From Tenebrio molitor (taxonomy: Eukaryota; Arthropoda; Insecta; Coleoptera; Tenebrionidae), in assembly GCF_963966145.1 (NCBI RefSeq), contig NC_091046.1, forward strand, positions 47,740,001 through 47,804,000: DNA of 64,000 nt, in the 5' to 3' direction. The notes below the pieces were generated by a model. The model saw only the letters and a list, made by a program, of their open reading frames with translations. It did not search any database and was not told the origin of the DNA. Each line of letters starts with the position of its first letter. The first letter of the stretch is position 1. This document shows, piece after piece, positions 9,933 to 21,800 of the stretch. Both the position numbers and the translations under genes were made by a program.

Positions 9933-12900
9933 ATGGGCAAGCCCGAGTTTAAATCTCCTCGTCATAGGAATGCGTTGACGAAGACTCGCCCCTTGCTCAA
10001 AGCCAAGCAGGGCCCGGTTCGGTCTTCGGCCAACGTCAGGGTGGTGGTGCGGGTGCGGCCCCCCAACGAGAGGGAGAGCGGCGACAACAGCAGGTAAGTG
10101 AAATTCAAAGTTTTTGACCGGAACGGGGCCCTCAGCTCTCTCTCTATTACGTATGAGCGTTTTATGAATCTGAATCCTCTCGTTCGTTTTTAGAGATTGT
10201 TTTTCGTTTTTTCGAAAAAATTAAAAAAAAATCTGGTCGGGTTTCAGACACGTCGTAAAAATTGTGGACGACCAAGTCCTGATTTTCGATCCGAAGATAA
10301 ACTCTCAAGCCTTCTTCTACCACGGCGTGGAACAGAAAGGCCGCGACCTCTTGCGCAAAGCCAACAAAGACTTGCAGTTCATGTTCGACAAGGTATTCGG
10401 TTACGAGTCCAGCAACGCGGAGATCTTCGAGAGCACCACCAAGAATCTGATAAACTCGCTAATGGACGGCTACAACTGCTCGGTCTTCGCGTACGGCGCC
10501 ACCGGAGCCGGCAAAACCTACACCATGATCGGTAACAACGACAACCCCGGGATCACGTTCCTCACGATGGCCGAGTTGTTCAAAGCCAGAGAGAACTTGC
10601 AGGGCGAACGCAGCTTCGAGCTCGGAATCTCGTACATCGAGGTATACAACGAGATGGTGCAAGACCTGCTGAATCCCGGGGCCCCCTTGCAGCTGCGCGA
10701 CGACGGACGATACGGCGTGATGGTGGCGGGGATCAAAGTGCACAAAATCGACAATCCAGACGAGCTGTTCGCCCTTTTGGACAAGGGGAACAGCAACAGG
10801 ACGCAGCACCCCACCGACGCCAACGCCGAAAGCTCGAGGTCCCACGCGGTCTTCCAGGTCTACATCCAGATGGAGATGAAGTCGACGAGGGAGGTGAGGG
10901 CAGCCAAGCTGAGCATGATCGATCTTGCTGGAAGCGAGAGGGGCTCGGTCACGGGATACGGGGGGGCGCGGTTCGCCGAGGGGGCCAACATCAACAAGTC
11001 CCTCTTGGCATTGGGCAACTGCATCAACAGTCTGGCCGACGGTCAGAGGTACATCCCCTACAGGGACTCCAAGCTGACCAGGCTGCTCAAGGACAGCCTA
11101 GGGGGTAACTGCCAGACGGTGATGGTGGCGAACGTGTCGCCGTCGTCGTTGAGCTACGACGACACCTACAACACGCTCAAGTACGCGACCAGGGCCAAGA
11201 AGATCAAGTCCGACGTCAAGAAGAACGTGGTGAACGTCGAGTTGCACGTCGGGGAGTACGTCAAAATCGTGGAGGAGTTGAAGAAGGAGTTGGAGAAGGT
11301 GAGGATGCAGCTGACGGAGAAAGTCAGCGAGAAGAAGGTCGACTCGAAACTGTCCATTCAACTGTCCAAAATGATAGAGGACAGGAAGAGGCTGCTGGAC
11401 AGGATGTACAACGTCGAGTGCTCCGAGAATATGGTCGTTTTGAGAAGGTAATACATTTTTTTAACGTGCAGTAGGTCAGTCGTGACGGAGGTTTAGGCAG
11501 TGCAGCGGAGAAATGATATTTCGTAATTTATTTATTTTATTAAAAAATTCAAAAACTTTGACAGTTAGTTTTAAGAACTTTGCAAAAAGTCCGTTAAGGA
11601 ATCCAGAGTGTTAATCCTTGGCCCGGTTCAACCAATGGAAGTCTTTCTAGGACCAAGCCGACAGTTTGGAAAAAATAATTAAAGATTCTTGGAAGGTTGA
11701 AAAATAATGTGGCCAGATTTAAGAGGATTTCATCTTTTACATACCAAAATGGTTTTGTTTAATTTTGTTTGATATTTCTTAAAATGGTAAATTCTTTTTT
11801 TCTCGTGAATCAGATTAAAATTTATAAGCACTCAAAAAATCGACATGGTGATTTCTTAAAATGACTAAATTAACTTTCTAATATTTAAAACCTCACACCG
11901 AGAAAAGGTCCACTTAGCCCAACACAAACTACAGCGTGATCAACAATGACTGAGTCTGTTGGCAATGAAACAATTGAAAATACTGGTGATTTTTGTCTAG
12001 TAATTGGCACTGACCACGCACTGACCGGATTTTTTAACTTGAGATGACATTAAAAACATTCTTGGTAATGCAGGTTATGTTTATACTATTACAAAAATTA
12101 ACCTTCGTTGGTAAATTTTAAATTTGCTAAATTTCATTGTTACCAACAGACTCAGTCATTCTTGATCACTCCGTACCTGTTATAGTGGAGGAATTAATTT
12201 TTTGACAGCAAGGGGTAGTTGTAAATCATACCCGCTCGACACAACAGCACGCGCTTCAGAACCGTCTTTTAAATATTGGGGCAAGGTAGAAATTTTGTTA
12301 GGGCCCGATTTCAAGTTATGGTCGCAAATAGCTGGTGCAGCGCAAATGTGTATCTATCTTTGTCCTACACATTAATTACCAATATGCGTCATCTTTCTCA
12401 AAGTTGGAATTTTGCACCGTTACCATGACAACAACAAATCAACTTGAAATCGGCCTCTTAGTCGTAAAGCGGGTGTTTAAAGTCTGCCCAACGATATTTG
12501 GCGTTTATGGCTTTAATTCCGTTAACTTTTTAACTGTGAGGGTTCACCCCAGGGTGCCATAAATCTGCTTGTTTGAAAAATTTACCAAATACAACCCTGG
12601 CCGAACTATACCTGCACCCGTTCGAACAAGCTGTATCGGAAATAACTTGTTTTAACTTTAAACCGCGGTAAAACTCTTCGAGTTTAATACCTACCTTTTC
12701 TTTCTAAAATTTTTCGGAAATTGAACATTTTTTTAAAGTAGAGCGTAGCGAGTAGTAGCGAGATACGCAAGAACTACCGGATTGAAGTTAAAAACAAAAC
12801 AAAAAAGAAACACCAACATTTGTTTGTTGGTGGAAGAGAAAAAAATCTAAAAGAAAGATTCCTTTTTGTTTCAGTTACGTATTGAATGTTGAGAACGTTT

Positions 12901-14520
12901 ATATTTTTTGTTTAGACAACTGAAAGAGGACGCAGACGCTCGCCTGAGCGGTCTTTTGAACGCCACCCCCGACAAGGAGGAGGCGCACCGCCGGCTCGGC
13001 AACATGGTGAGTCGCTTCCACCGCCAGGAAGACACTTTGAAGACCGAACTGACCGAAATCAAACTCGCTAAATTAGATTTAGAAACTAAAACCGACGAAT
13101 TGGCCAGGCAACACCCCGAAATGGAAAAAATCGTCGAACTAGCCAACGAAAGACTGATCAGCACCGAAAAGCACTATCAGGTGGGTCCGTTTCGTGATTT
13201 TGTCGATCGGTGTAATAACGTGTGAAACGTAGGTGGATCTGACGCAGAAGAAGTGTTCTCTCTTAGAGGAAGAGCTCAAGTCGCGGGCGAACCTGTTGGA
13301 GAAGACGTGCAAGATGTTGCAGTCTTGTTACTTGCAGTTGAGGGGGCACGGTTTCGCGACGGACTTGATGTGCGAAGAGTACCAGAGCTTGGTGAACCAC
13401 CTCCAGGGTCGCAAGAACATAACGTGGGACAGTCCGATCGATTCCGGACTCAGCTCCACGTCGAGCGTGTCGTCGACTGACGTGGAGGTGAGGCCGCCGA
13501 AGAGGAAGCTCAACGACGAGAACATCAACGGCCTCAATCACACGTTCGTGATGGAGCCGCCGAAGCCCAAAGTGAAAGTGTGCGCCGAAGAACTGATGGC
13601 TAAAGGTGGGATTGATTTTTTAAATGCCGTAATTACCGAGATTTTCTACGGCGTCGTTTCGAACCTGTTTGTCGAAAGAAATTGTTAGTGTGACTTGTAC
13701 ATATCGAACGTTTATTAAAAGTGTACGGCTCTGATTTGGGTATTTTCTTTTTGTTCGCAGTGTACAAGACGCCGAACGCGATTAGAAAGAAAAGGGAGCT
13801 TTGCCACGCGATCAAGGATAAGAGGGCTAGGGCTGTGTCCGCGACGAGGGTTAACGCGGCAGGTGAGTCGGGGGCTCAGACAGCCAACTGCAACTTTACT
13901 ATTTTTTTTTTTGTTCGACACTGTCAGAATTTGAGAATTTTCTCCTATGTGAACGGATTTTGATAAATTTGACAACTTGTCAAAACGAAATGTCAAGCTA
14001 ATTTTAGAGATTTTCAGCGATTTGGAGCCTTTGGGAGGCTCGTCGAACAAAAAAACGTTGTATTCAACTCGTTCTTGTGTAATTTGGGCTTTTTTTGGCA
14101 CTCGTCGACCTTTTAACTGGCCCACTCATGCCAAAAAAAGTCCAAATTACACAGGAACTCCTTAAATAAACTACTATTATTTGCCAACTTGGCAAACATT
14201 CTTACGTGTTCCTCACGGAACAAAAAAAAAAGATTATAAAAAGCAATTAAGGTTTAATAAAAAATAGATTAGAGGCAAGATGTTTTTCACAAATGAATAA
14301 TAATTTAGTAATTTTCCTCGAGCTAAAAATTTCATCTCAAGATTTTTTTAACTATTTGCTGGTTCTAAAAAATTCTGTGTATAATAATAATATAGTGTTT
14401 AGGTAAAAATTGAAAAGCTGATGTAATTTCGTTGTTGACATAACTTTGGGTTGTTTTCCAGTCGAGAAGAAGACGTTGAGCAAACCCGACGTGATTAAGA
14501 AGCGTCCGTTCAGGACGTGA
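9933..14520 (+). CDS. Kinesin-8 family motor (Kif18/Klp67A-like)
   Basis: Six coding exons (9933-10093, 10248-11447, 12916-13180, 13233-13605, 13761-13862, 14462-14520) join in frame to 719 aa. The motor domain starts near residue 35 (VRVVVRVRP). It has the P-loop GATGAGKT at 137-144, switch I NAESSRSH at 246-253 and switch II DLAGSE at 279-284. The kinesin-8 signature runs through NRTQHPTDANAESSRSHAVF, YIPYRDSKLTRLLKDSLGG and YDDTYNTLKYATRAKKIKSD. A coiled-coil region follows (about 370-560), then a Ser/Thr-rich linker and a short basic tail. Kinesin-8 motors walk to microtubule plus ends and limit microtubule length, acting in chromosome alignment and spindle size. Exon 2 is clearly GC-richer than neighbouring genes. 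Insects often have one such gene, so it may serve for both Kif18A and Klp67A. Confidence 0.93.
11936..12171. mobile_element. MITE-like inverted-repeat element in kinesin intron 2
   Basis: A left arm starting GTGATCAACAATGACTGAG (11936 on) is matched by an inverted right arm ending at about 12171. The arms run about 35-40 nt with a few differences and small gaps, sharing ATGACTGAGTCTGTTGG. The centre (about 160 bp) is non-coding. No convincing target duplication was seen. It accounts for a sixth of the 1.47-kb intron 11448-12915, in which nothing else stands out. Confidence 0.55.
14071..14158. repeat. Near-perfect 30-bp hairpin in kinesin intron 5
   Basis: The left arm 14071-14100 (GTTCTTGTGTAATTTGGG onward) and right arm 14129-14158 pair over 30 positions with only two differences, both of which become G-U pairs in plus-strand RNA. 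The loop is 28 nt. It lies in the 599-bp intron 13863-14461. It could be a tiny foldback element or a hairpin RNA precursor; the sequence alone does not decide. Confidence 0.6.
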
Positions 14521-14578
14521 GCGTGCGTGGGCACAAGTGTTTTTAAAGTTTTTTTATAAAAGGTATTACTTTAATTAC

Positions 14579-14606
14579 ATTAAATATTTTATTTTGTATT
14601 TTTATT
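14579..14606. terminator. Convergent poly(A) signals of kinesin-8 and the 90-aa gene
   Basis: ATTAAA on the plus strand at 14579-14584 suits the kinesin mRNA, 59 bp after its stop. AATAAA on the minus strand at 14601-14606 (and 14588-14593) suits the convergent small gene, about 63 bp after its stop. The two 3' ends therefore probably overlap. Confidence 0.5.
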
Positions 14607-14668
14607 AGAATTAAAAACTTATAATTTTGTACATAAATTTATGAGATATGAAAAAAGTAATAATAAAT

Positions 14669-14941
14669 CTAACCTAATCGATTGTTGAGCCGCGTGAAAT
14701 AGTTTATAGCTCTTGCGACAGTATTTTCCACGGTGGAGTCCTCGAAATGTTCACGGGCAAACACCACAGGTGTCAGTCTAAGTCGGGCGATCACGAGCAA
14801 CAAACCCACGATTATGACGGAGAACACCACTGCACTACCTAGGAATATCAGCGGGATCAGGAAGTAATGGGGCATCGCAGGGGGGCCCGTGTGCGTTTCG
14901 ATGATTTCACAATGGTGGTGCGGATGCGGTCCCACGGCCAT
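14669..14941 (-). CDS. Small single-span membrane protein, 90 aa, unknown function
   Basis: I do not recognise this protein. The frame starts with a good context (GAAGAAATGGCC). Residues 1-24 are His/Pro-rich (GPHPHHHCEI). A hydrophobic stretch follows at about residues 25-52 (YFLIPLIFLGSAVVFSVIIV and on), then basic RLR, so one membrane span with a basic side after it is likely. The C-terminal 35 residues (AREHFEDSTVENTVARAINY) could form an amphipathic helix. There is no cleavage-type signal peptide, since the span is internal. It is placed between kinesin-8 (convergent) and mRpS35 (same strand), with its own AATAAA on the minus strand. A correct start context, poly(A) signal and sensible membrane topology favour a real gene. 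An extra exon cannot be excluded. Confidence 0.6.
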   Translation of the reverse strand: MAVGPHPHHHCEIIETHTGPPAMPHYFLIPLIFLGSAVVFSVIIVGLLLVIARLRLTPVVFAREHFEDSTVENTVARAINYFTRLNNRLG

Positions 14942-15426
14942 TTCTTCTATTTATATTGTATTGCTTCTGTTAACTTATCAAGACGCACTTTATGTTTAAA
15001 TACATTGACTGTGACTGGGTTGCACTCAGACAGAAAATAAAGAATTTATTCGTGGACGATGCCTCATTTATAACCTTGGTTACGGTCCGATGAGAGGGTC
15101 CCACTGTCAGTCAGATGCTCACAACAGTGTCTTTTATGATGGCTGAACACATTGTGCCAAATGGGTCATGCCTTGACACAAAAGGAGCACCGACAAGTGG
15201 GACCCCTCTCGTTATCTACGCTGAAACCCTAAATTGTTAAATAACTGTTTGGTGTACGCTACAAAATTGCTCATTATCGAGCGTGCGTCGACATTTGACA
15301 GATGCGAGGCGCTCGATCGAGTCCAGACGTGACTTCCACCAGGCATGACCTACATTACATATTCATACCAACAAATAATATAAAAATGATTTATTTTACG
15401 CCTAATATTTTTTGTACATAAAAAAA
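14942..15426. other. Intergenic region with an inverted repeat, small ORF / mRpS35
   Basis: This 485-bp region lies upstream of the 90-aa gene and downstream of mRpS35. The minus-strand AATAAA at 15390-15395 is the likely mRpS35 poly(A) signal. Inverted segments at 15089-15105 (GATGAGAGGGTCCCACT) and 15196-15216 pair around AGGGTCCCACT with a 90-bp loop, a probable relic of a foldback element. No gene was seen. Confidence 0.45.
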
Positions 15427-16412
15427 TTATTCAGGAATCGAGGGTAAATCGAGAATTTTCCTAACCGCCTCCCCATATTGTGTCACAGTGTATTCGTTTT
15501 CCCCTAAAAAATTCTTTTTCTTTTATTGCTAAAAACAAATCATACTCACCTTCATTCATGTACTTGTCCACGGACGCAGAGTATGTCCCAATATGACCAA
15601 TGTCTTTAGCATCTCTCCCAAACATTTTCTCAATATTACTTTTGGAGGCGTTATTTTCCCAGATGTAGCGCTCCATATCCGCTTCACTTTTCAATTCTTC
15701 CCAAGGCTCGACGTTCTGCAACACACCCGATCAGACAATTTCGCCAAATGTGGAAAAAAAAAGTTACCAAAGACTCATGATACAGCGCTGTTATCAAATA
15801 CATCGCGTACTCGTAATTTTGTTTTTTTAGCGGACACCTGTCCGTGACTATCGTGACAACGTCGCTTTTCTCGTCGTACCTGTCGCCAACGAGCCTTAAA
15901 AATTTGTCTCTAGGTCTCTCATCGAGCTTCAAACTGTCCAGTTTGAACTTGACGGTGACAATTCTAGCAAGGGGGTCGCGAATGGTGGGCGACGAGTGAC
16001 AGTAGTCGCTCGACGACACCTCTATCGGAAAATGCTTTAGACACTTCTCATCTGTGTCAAGACTCTTTGGCCAGGGGGTGCAAAATTTCTTTAGTGCCTC
16101 GCACTGTCTTTTGATTACTGGTGGCGTCAGGTGGAGAAAATTCGGTATTTTCATTAGTTCGGCGTTGGCGTACTTTGCGGGGGCGACGCCTTTCGGGTTG
16201 TAACCTTGCCTAACGGGCAAGGGGACGGTTGCCGGGTGGAAGGTCCGCGGGCCGGGCCACACGTTGCCCCAGTCTTGGTCGACGGCCATTTGGCTGCTTC
16301 TGGGGGGCAGGAAGTCGGTTTTTTTCGGGAGACGTCTCGGGGTCACTTGGTTTTTCACATATTTCAAGTTGAGGACGCGGAATTCCTCTACAAATTGGAG
16401 GTTAGGTGACAT
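15427..16412 (-). CDS. mRpS35: Mitochondrial small-subunit ribosomal protein S35 (mS35)
   Basis: Exons 16412-15768, 15715-15550 and 15503-15427 join in frame to 295 aa. I recognise the MRPS35 family from DWGNVWPGPRTFHPATVPLP near residues 45-65, PLPVRQGY, NAELMKIPNFLHLTP, the long DPLARIVTVKFKLDSLKLDE segment, KFLRLVGDRYDEKSDVVTIV and a C-terminal NEGENEYTVTQYGEAVRKIL. It is a metazoan-type protein of the 28S mitoribosomal subunit (human 323 aa). The basic N-terminus suits a matrix-targeting sequence. The ATG is embedded in AGGTTATGTCACC, very close to a promoter-like motif, so a downstream start is possible but would lose targeting residues. Confidence 0.88.
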
Positions 16413-16428
16413 AACCTAAAATTTGACA
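16413..16428. promoter_or_regulatory. AACCTAAAATTTGACA motif at the mRpS35 start
   Basis: AACCTAAAATTTGACA abuts the mRpS35 ATG (on the minus strand it reads TGTCAAATTTTAGGTT-ATG). Parts of the motif (AACCTAA and TGACA) recur at other starts in the cluster and inside the MITE family described below. A role as core promoter or initiator element is inference. Confidence 0.35.
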
Positions 16429-16592
16429 AATGGAGTACCCTCTTTTTTGGTGTCCGGGGCTGTAGTGTATGTTAATGACAGTTGCTTTTCAAGGGTTCGG
16501 CAAACCAATTTGTCGAGTTTTCGTGACAATTTAAACATATTCAAGATAACACTTTTACTCCTGCGACATTTAATCTGACAGCGACACAGACC

Positions 16593-16604
16593 GCCACCTA
16601 GTGG
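16593..16604 (-). promoter_or_regulatory. Exact CTCF core consensus upstream of mRpS35
   Basis: On the minus strand the 12 bases read CCACTAGGTGGC, an exact match to the animal CTCF core CCACYAGRKGGC, followed by GG. It lies 180 bp upstream of the mRpS35 start, at the point where the dense gene cluster gives way to gene-poor DNA. Binding is not shown. Confidence 0.45.
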
Positions 16605-18849
16605 TGCGATGGTAAACTCTCGTCTTTGGAAGTTGTTCTGAGACAACGACAACGAAGAAAGAGTTCTAGAGGGCTAACATTTCAGATAAGTTTATTAATA
16701 AATAAAAAGTAGAGTTCACACGATAAACGTATGTTTGCTACATGATGCTGTTGACAGAGATCTCTTCTACTACTTTGTACTTTATGTGGTTGGCAGCAAC
16801 CAGTGTTGGCACTTTGACGTTTTTCACTTTTTGTTTGACAGTTTGACAGCGCCCTAATCTCAATTACATTTTTTTCAAGCACAACTTTTCAAGAAAAAAA
16901 GTAATTAGTAGAATAATGCAGCGCAAAGGGAGCTTTCAGGGACATGAAATAAGAAACGGCTTTGAATAATGATTTATTATCACTCAGCGTCTTTCCATAT
17001 AATTTTTAAAAAACATTCCAATTAGCGTAAACACAATAATACAAAATTACACAACAATACCTCAAGTATTAACAACATTACTATAAACTCAACGAGTACG
17101 TCACTCAGTCAACTTGCTAGACCCTGCTTATATACATACAATTTTATAGTATAAGCGTCATTTTGTTATACATAACAACATTTGTATTGGCATTTTTATG
17201 TTTTAGAAAAATAACCGACTCTAGTGTCTGTCGTATTTTTTTTTTCAATGCAAGCAACAGTACAGAGTCGTTCGAAGATAAAACAGGTTTGACGATGGAT
17301 CAATCAAGTGTAACAGTAAAATTCCCATTTCCCTTGATGAACATTTCGTTAAGTTACAGCTATTTCGGTGCAATAACGGTAAAAGTGCCGTAGTTGATCA
17401 AGTGTTAGATGACGGACATAATAAATGCTGTTAAACACGCAGTATAAATCGAGAATTACGTAACTAGTACACAGGCAATGGAGAAGCACGAGGACATAAA
17501 AATCCATGTAAATGCAATTGTTCTAAAAGTTCAAAGCTCAGATACTGGAAACGTTGATCCACTGTGGTTTATGTACACGCAGCCTCGTATAAAATCATAA
17601 AAAATTTAATATCGTCAAAGACTCGTGATCCCTTAAATTTTATGTCGACGGGGCGCCGTAATTTCTAAGAGAGCAGTACAGAGCACTGCACGCGTGAGTA
17701 GATTTTGAATATTTTTTTTTGATTTTTTCAACACCAAGTAGGAACTTATACTGAAAAAGAAATTAGTCTAAACTTCTGTATCTGGATATTTTTACAGTTT
17801 TCGGCGACAGTAGCCTCGATATTGAACTGTATCACAATTCGCAGAAGTTTCATTTATTTTAACTATTTACAGAAATTCACTAATGCATTGTTGGGCATAA
17901 CGATTATGTATATTGTCCAAAAATCGACAAACCAAACCAACTCAAACGACATACAAAGTACTAACATTAACGCTACTCTATCGCCTAATTGTGCTACTCT
18001 TAATACCTTGTTTACCATCGATATGAAATCGGTAGGGTTTTTCAAATGGATGGTGGATAAGTTGTACAAAATGACATTAACAACTATAATTATTTACATT
18101 GGTACCCGCAAATGTTCTTGCACATGAATAACGACAACTGAAGACATTTACTTCTTGTTGAGAGAGGAAGTAAAGGGGAGTTGATCATCTACACACGCTA
18201 CAATTAGATTTTGATGACTTGGACCGCGGCGGCGGCGGCAGCCGTGTGGTTGGGACGGTTTTAAATACTAAACGTGTTTTGATTACATCATACAAAACAT
18301 TTAGATCAAAATTCGTTTTAGCCCGGGGGGTACAGATCCAGAGGATTTCTTAGAAGTATTTACGACGACTTTTACACCAACCTGCTCACAATCAAAACGA
18401 CAAAGTGACGTTTTCCCTAACTGGTCAACCAATTAATTCGTCATAATGATTTAATTAATCGACTAGTGCTGATTAATTTATTAATTAATCAGTAAAATGA
18501 AACTCTTAGTAAATACTCAATTTGTGCAAAAGATTTTTGATCCAAAAAATGAAACATCTGATGTAGAAATATCTTCTACATCTTTGCTGCTATTTTTTTG
18601 TATGGAAGAAGTTTTGTATATTTTCACCCTTTCGTTGTCTACCCTTATATACCTTCATTAAAAACCCGTCGTTCTTGTACGTATAAACAACCCTCATACC
18701 CATCCGGGCTGGTTGATATTGTGCGGTTACAAGTTGCTAATTAGGTAATCTTTCGCTATCTCACCCCTGGTACAGAAATATCAGCAAACACCAGCTTGTT
18801 ACAAGGCGAACATAAATGATATAATAAATTTTGATTTTGGTTTTGGAGT
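16605..18849. other. Region without a coding gene; possible 3' UTR of the Ras-like gene
   Basis: This lies between the mRpS35 promoter and the stop of the minus-strand Ras-like gene. TTGACAGTTTGACAGCGCC-type motifs lie at 16836-16855. Minus-strand AATAAA signals occur at 16973-16978 and 17853-17858, so part of it may be a long 3' UTR. A minus-strand TGTACATA at about 17570-17577 fits a Pumilio site. A TAAT-rich palindromic patch (CTGATTAATTTATTAATTAA, about 18468-18492) and a short CGG run (about 18227-18240) are also present. Open frames of 76 and 101 codons resemble nothing. Confidence 0.35.
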
Positions 18850-21800
18850 CTACGAGACGGTGCATTCCTCGACCCCGTTGTGAGCGTCCCTGATCTGCTG
18901 CTTGGTCTTCCTGCTGGCCCTCCGTATCAGCGACCTCGACCTCGGCTTCGTCAGATTCTCCTTGGTTTCGGACGACCCCGCCTGCTTGTCCTTTTCGGGG
19001 GCGGGACTGGCCGCCCTCCTGCCGCCCTTGCTCGCCGAGACGTACGCGCTGGATCGGCGCTTCAAGCCGCTGGAATCTTCGGTATCTCGGGGAAATATCC
19101 TCGACAACGTCAGAAACGAACGGAATATCTCCTTGATGTTGATGTCGTCTTTGGCGGAGCACTCCAGCACTTTCACCCTGCGACAATCGACATCTCTGTT
19201 AATTAAGGGAAGGACTTTTGGGTGCGTGAACGGCGATAAAAGTTGTTAATTGCGACGGTGAGGTGAATCGACGGTTCGGCACGGGATGGATTAGCGAGCA
19301 GGGCGAATCTGTTAGGGCGATCCCGTTATGGAATTACGAAAGCTAGCATATTAAAGCGAGACTTAATTATCTTTTAATAAGCGAGGACGGGCGAGGCTGA
19401 CACTACGAACATTGTCTCTCGCCTAGTTATGAGCTTAAGTAACGTGTTATTAGGTTCATTATCGATTTCGACATAAAAAGGGACGAAAACTGGTCATTAT
19501 GCCGTTTATTACATAATAGGCGATCCAGTGCTCAGACAGAATCGTGGTCATGATGAAATTTGACGATTAATAACACGAAATGAAAATAAAAATGATCGAG
19601 AAAAATTAGATTATATTTTTAGTTGCGCCGGGTCCAATTGCTGTTAAGCTTAGATAGCTCCAAGGTTGAGAGAGTTGTGTAAACTATCTGACAACAGTAT
19701 TTTATCGATTCCTTTGTGATGAATCTATTATGAAAATCTGCATAGCTCTATCTTGCTATTATATTGAAATTACATATTAATGCATTTGAAGAAATACATC
19801 CCCACAAATTGCTCAATACGCCGGAATAAATTACAAATAAAACTTCAAATAAATTTGCAGTCTTATTGACGTATTTACGGAAAATTCAATCGAGAAAACC
19901 CTTGTCAGTTTTGATAAGAAGGTACTTTAGTAAATTCTAGGAATTGTGGATGTGTCAGATCTAAGAACACAAATTTGTAAAGTTAATTTTTTTTAAACAA
20001 TTGTCAAAGTGTTGTCATGTTGGTATGAGCCACTAGTTATTTGATAGTTATTAGGTTGGCAACGTAAAATGTCAACTGTATGTCAGTCAGTCATTTTGAT
20101 GTGAATTGTGAAGGCGCTTGCGCTACTGAAGCCGCAATTACATTTAAATTAAACTAAAAAGTAAAAAGAGTTTCCGAAAGCAAGGATCTAACACAACGAG
20201 AAAAATTAGCTATGGTTAGATTACGTGAATAAATGCAGACAGAAAAACCGATCATGACCATGCTAAGGTAAGAAATTGCAGTAAAGATGCACATTATATT
20301 CGAGATATTTTTTTAAATATATGGGCCAATAGTGTTCGACACTGCGAATCTACCAAGTGAGCACATTCCCCCAATAATAATTCAACTTTCCGCAGAATCA
20401 TAAATTCGGAAGATGATTGGGGGTCAGATTCTGAAAATGAATATTACCCATTAAATAAATTCCCATTTTCCTGTATATGTTCAGTTGCACTTTTCAGTGT
20501 CATTATCGTCTTTATTTCTTGTCTTTTGGTATAAAATTTGCTTACACCTGAAACTTTTCTGACATTTGAAAATTACTGACATAACCTCAAACCTGATCTA
20601 GGGAGATTTTACGATAGAGGTGTTCCGAAAATACTTTAGGGTGGTACAGCCTCGTCTTTGAGGGAATGTTGACATTGACATTTGTTTAAAAAAAAGGACT
20701 ATAGATTTACCTATTCTAGAAAGCAGAGGTCTTGATTGTTAAAGCGTAGAACTGCATTTTGATAAATTATAAAAATAATAGACACTGGGGTTGAAAGCTG
20801 TTCTTGTAAATTTTGTTTCACGAGCTACATCCGATTTGAAAATTGTCTCGTGTACATCCTTTTAAATAGAAATTAGACGAAAAAATCAGATGTCTCTATC
20901 TTGGATATTAACGATGAACATTTTTTTATGCAAATACAAAATTGAGGGATGCGCCCGAATAAATTAAAACCAAACTATAAATATCTTTGTGCAAGGAACA
21001 ATATTCTAACTAAATACTGTAGTTTAGACAATCTCATCGCGAATTTAGTATAGAGAATCTTTTATGTTAGGTAATGATGGAATATTCACTTCACTGAACT
21101 GCAAAATTGGTGGATGCGCCGAGGTAAAAGTTTAAATTATATTTTTATTTATGAAACAAGGGTTAATCTAAAAATGATGTTTTGAATAGTTTTTCGTAGC
21201 AAGTTGGTTTGAGATTATCTTACGTTTTTATCGCTGATAGTACCATTAACAGTTTTATTTTATTAAAGGATAATAAAAGCAATAATATAGATAATTAGAC
21301 ACTGACTGTTCAATTTAAAATGTATTTTTATGTAGAGCTTAATTTGAGTGTACGATTTCACAAAGCTCTTCTTATTATATTTTATGCTTTTTATCTCGAT
21401 GTATCAACTTTCTAATAATCTTTTATGAGTAACGTTGAGTTATTTTCGAATAATTGTGTAGCAACGACGGTACGTCCGGTAAGTGAAGCACAATCTCTCT
21501 TTGTCCTGCGAACATTCTCTCACAATAAACACATCGCAGACTGCAGCGAAACAGAAAGCCGGTAAAAGCAAACGTTTTAGTAAATCAAGTTGGAAAAACG
21601 TTTCGTTCTGTCGGAGCGTTTATTTCGTCATCAACAAAATTGGTTTTTACCTTTTCGTCTAATTAGATAGAGTGGCAAAGAGGAGGAGGAACTTCGACGA
21701 GCGCTCCCTAAATCGCTCGAGGTGGAACAGGAAACGCTTTGTCAACAGAAAGCTGCGATTATTGTTAAACAACAAGTCGACGTCTCGTTTCGAGAGACGC

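Noticed and set aside
10459..10845. 128- and 101-codon frames antisense to the kinesin motor
   Set aside because: They are shadows of a GC-rich conserved exon on the opposite strand.
18880..19249. 108- and 115-codon plus-strand frames
   Set aside because: They are antisense to the second GTPase exon, which encodes the G5 motif and CAAX end.
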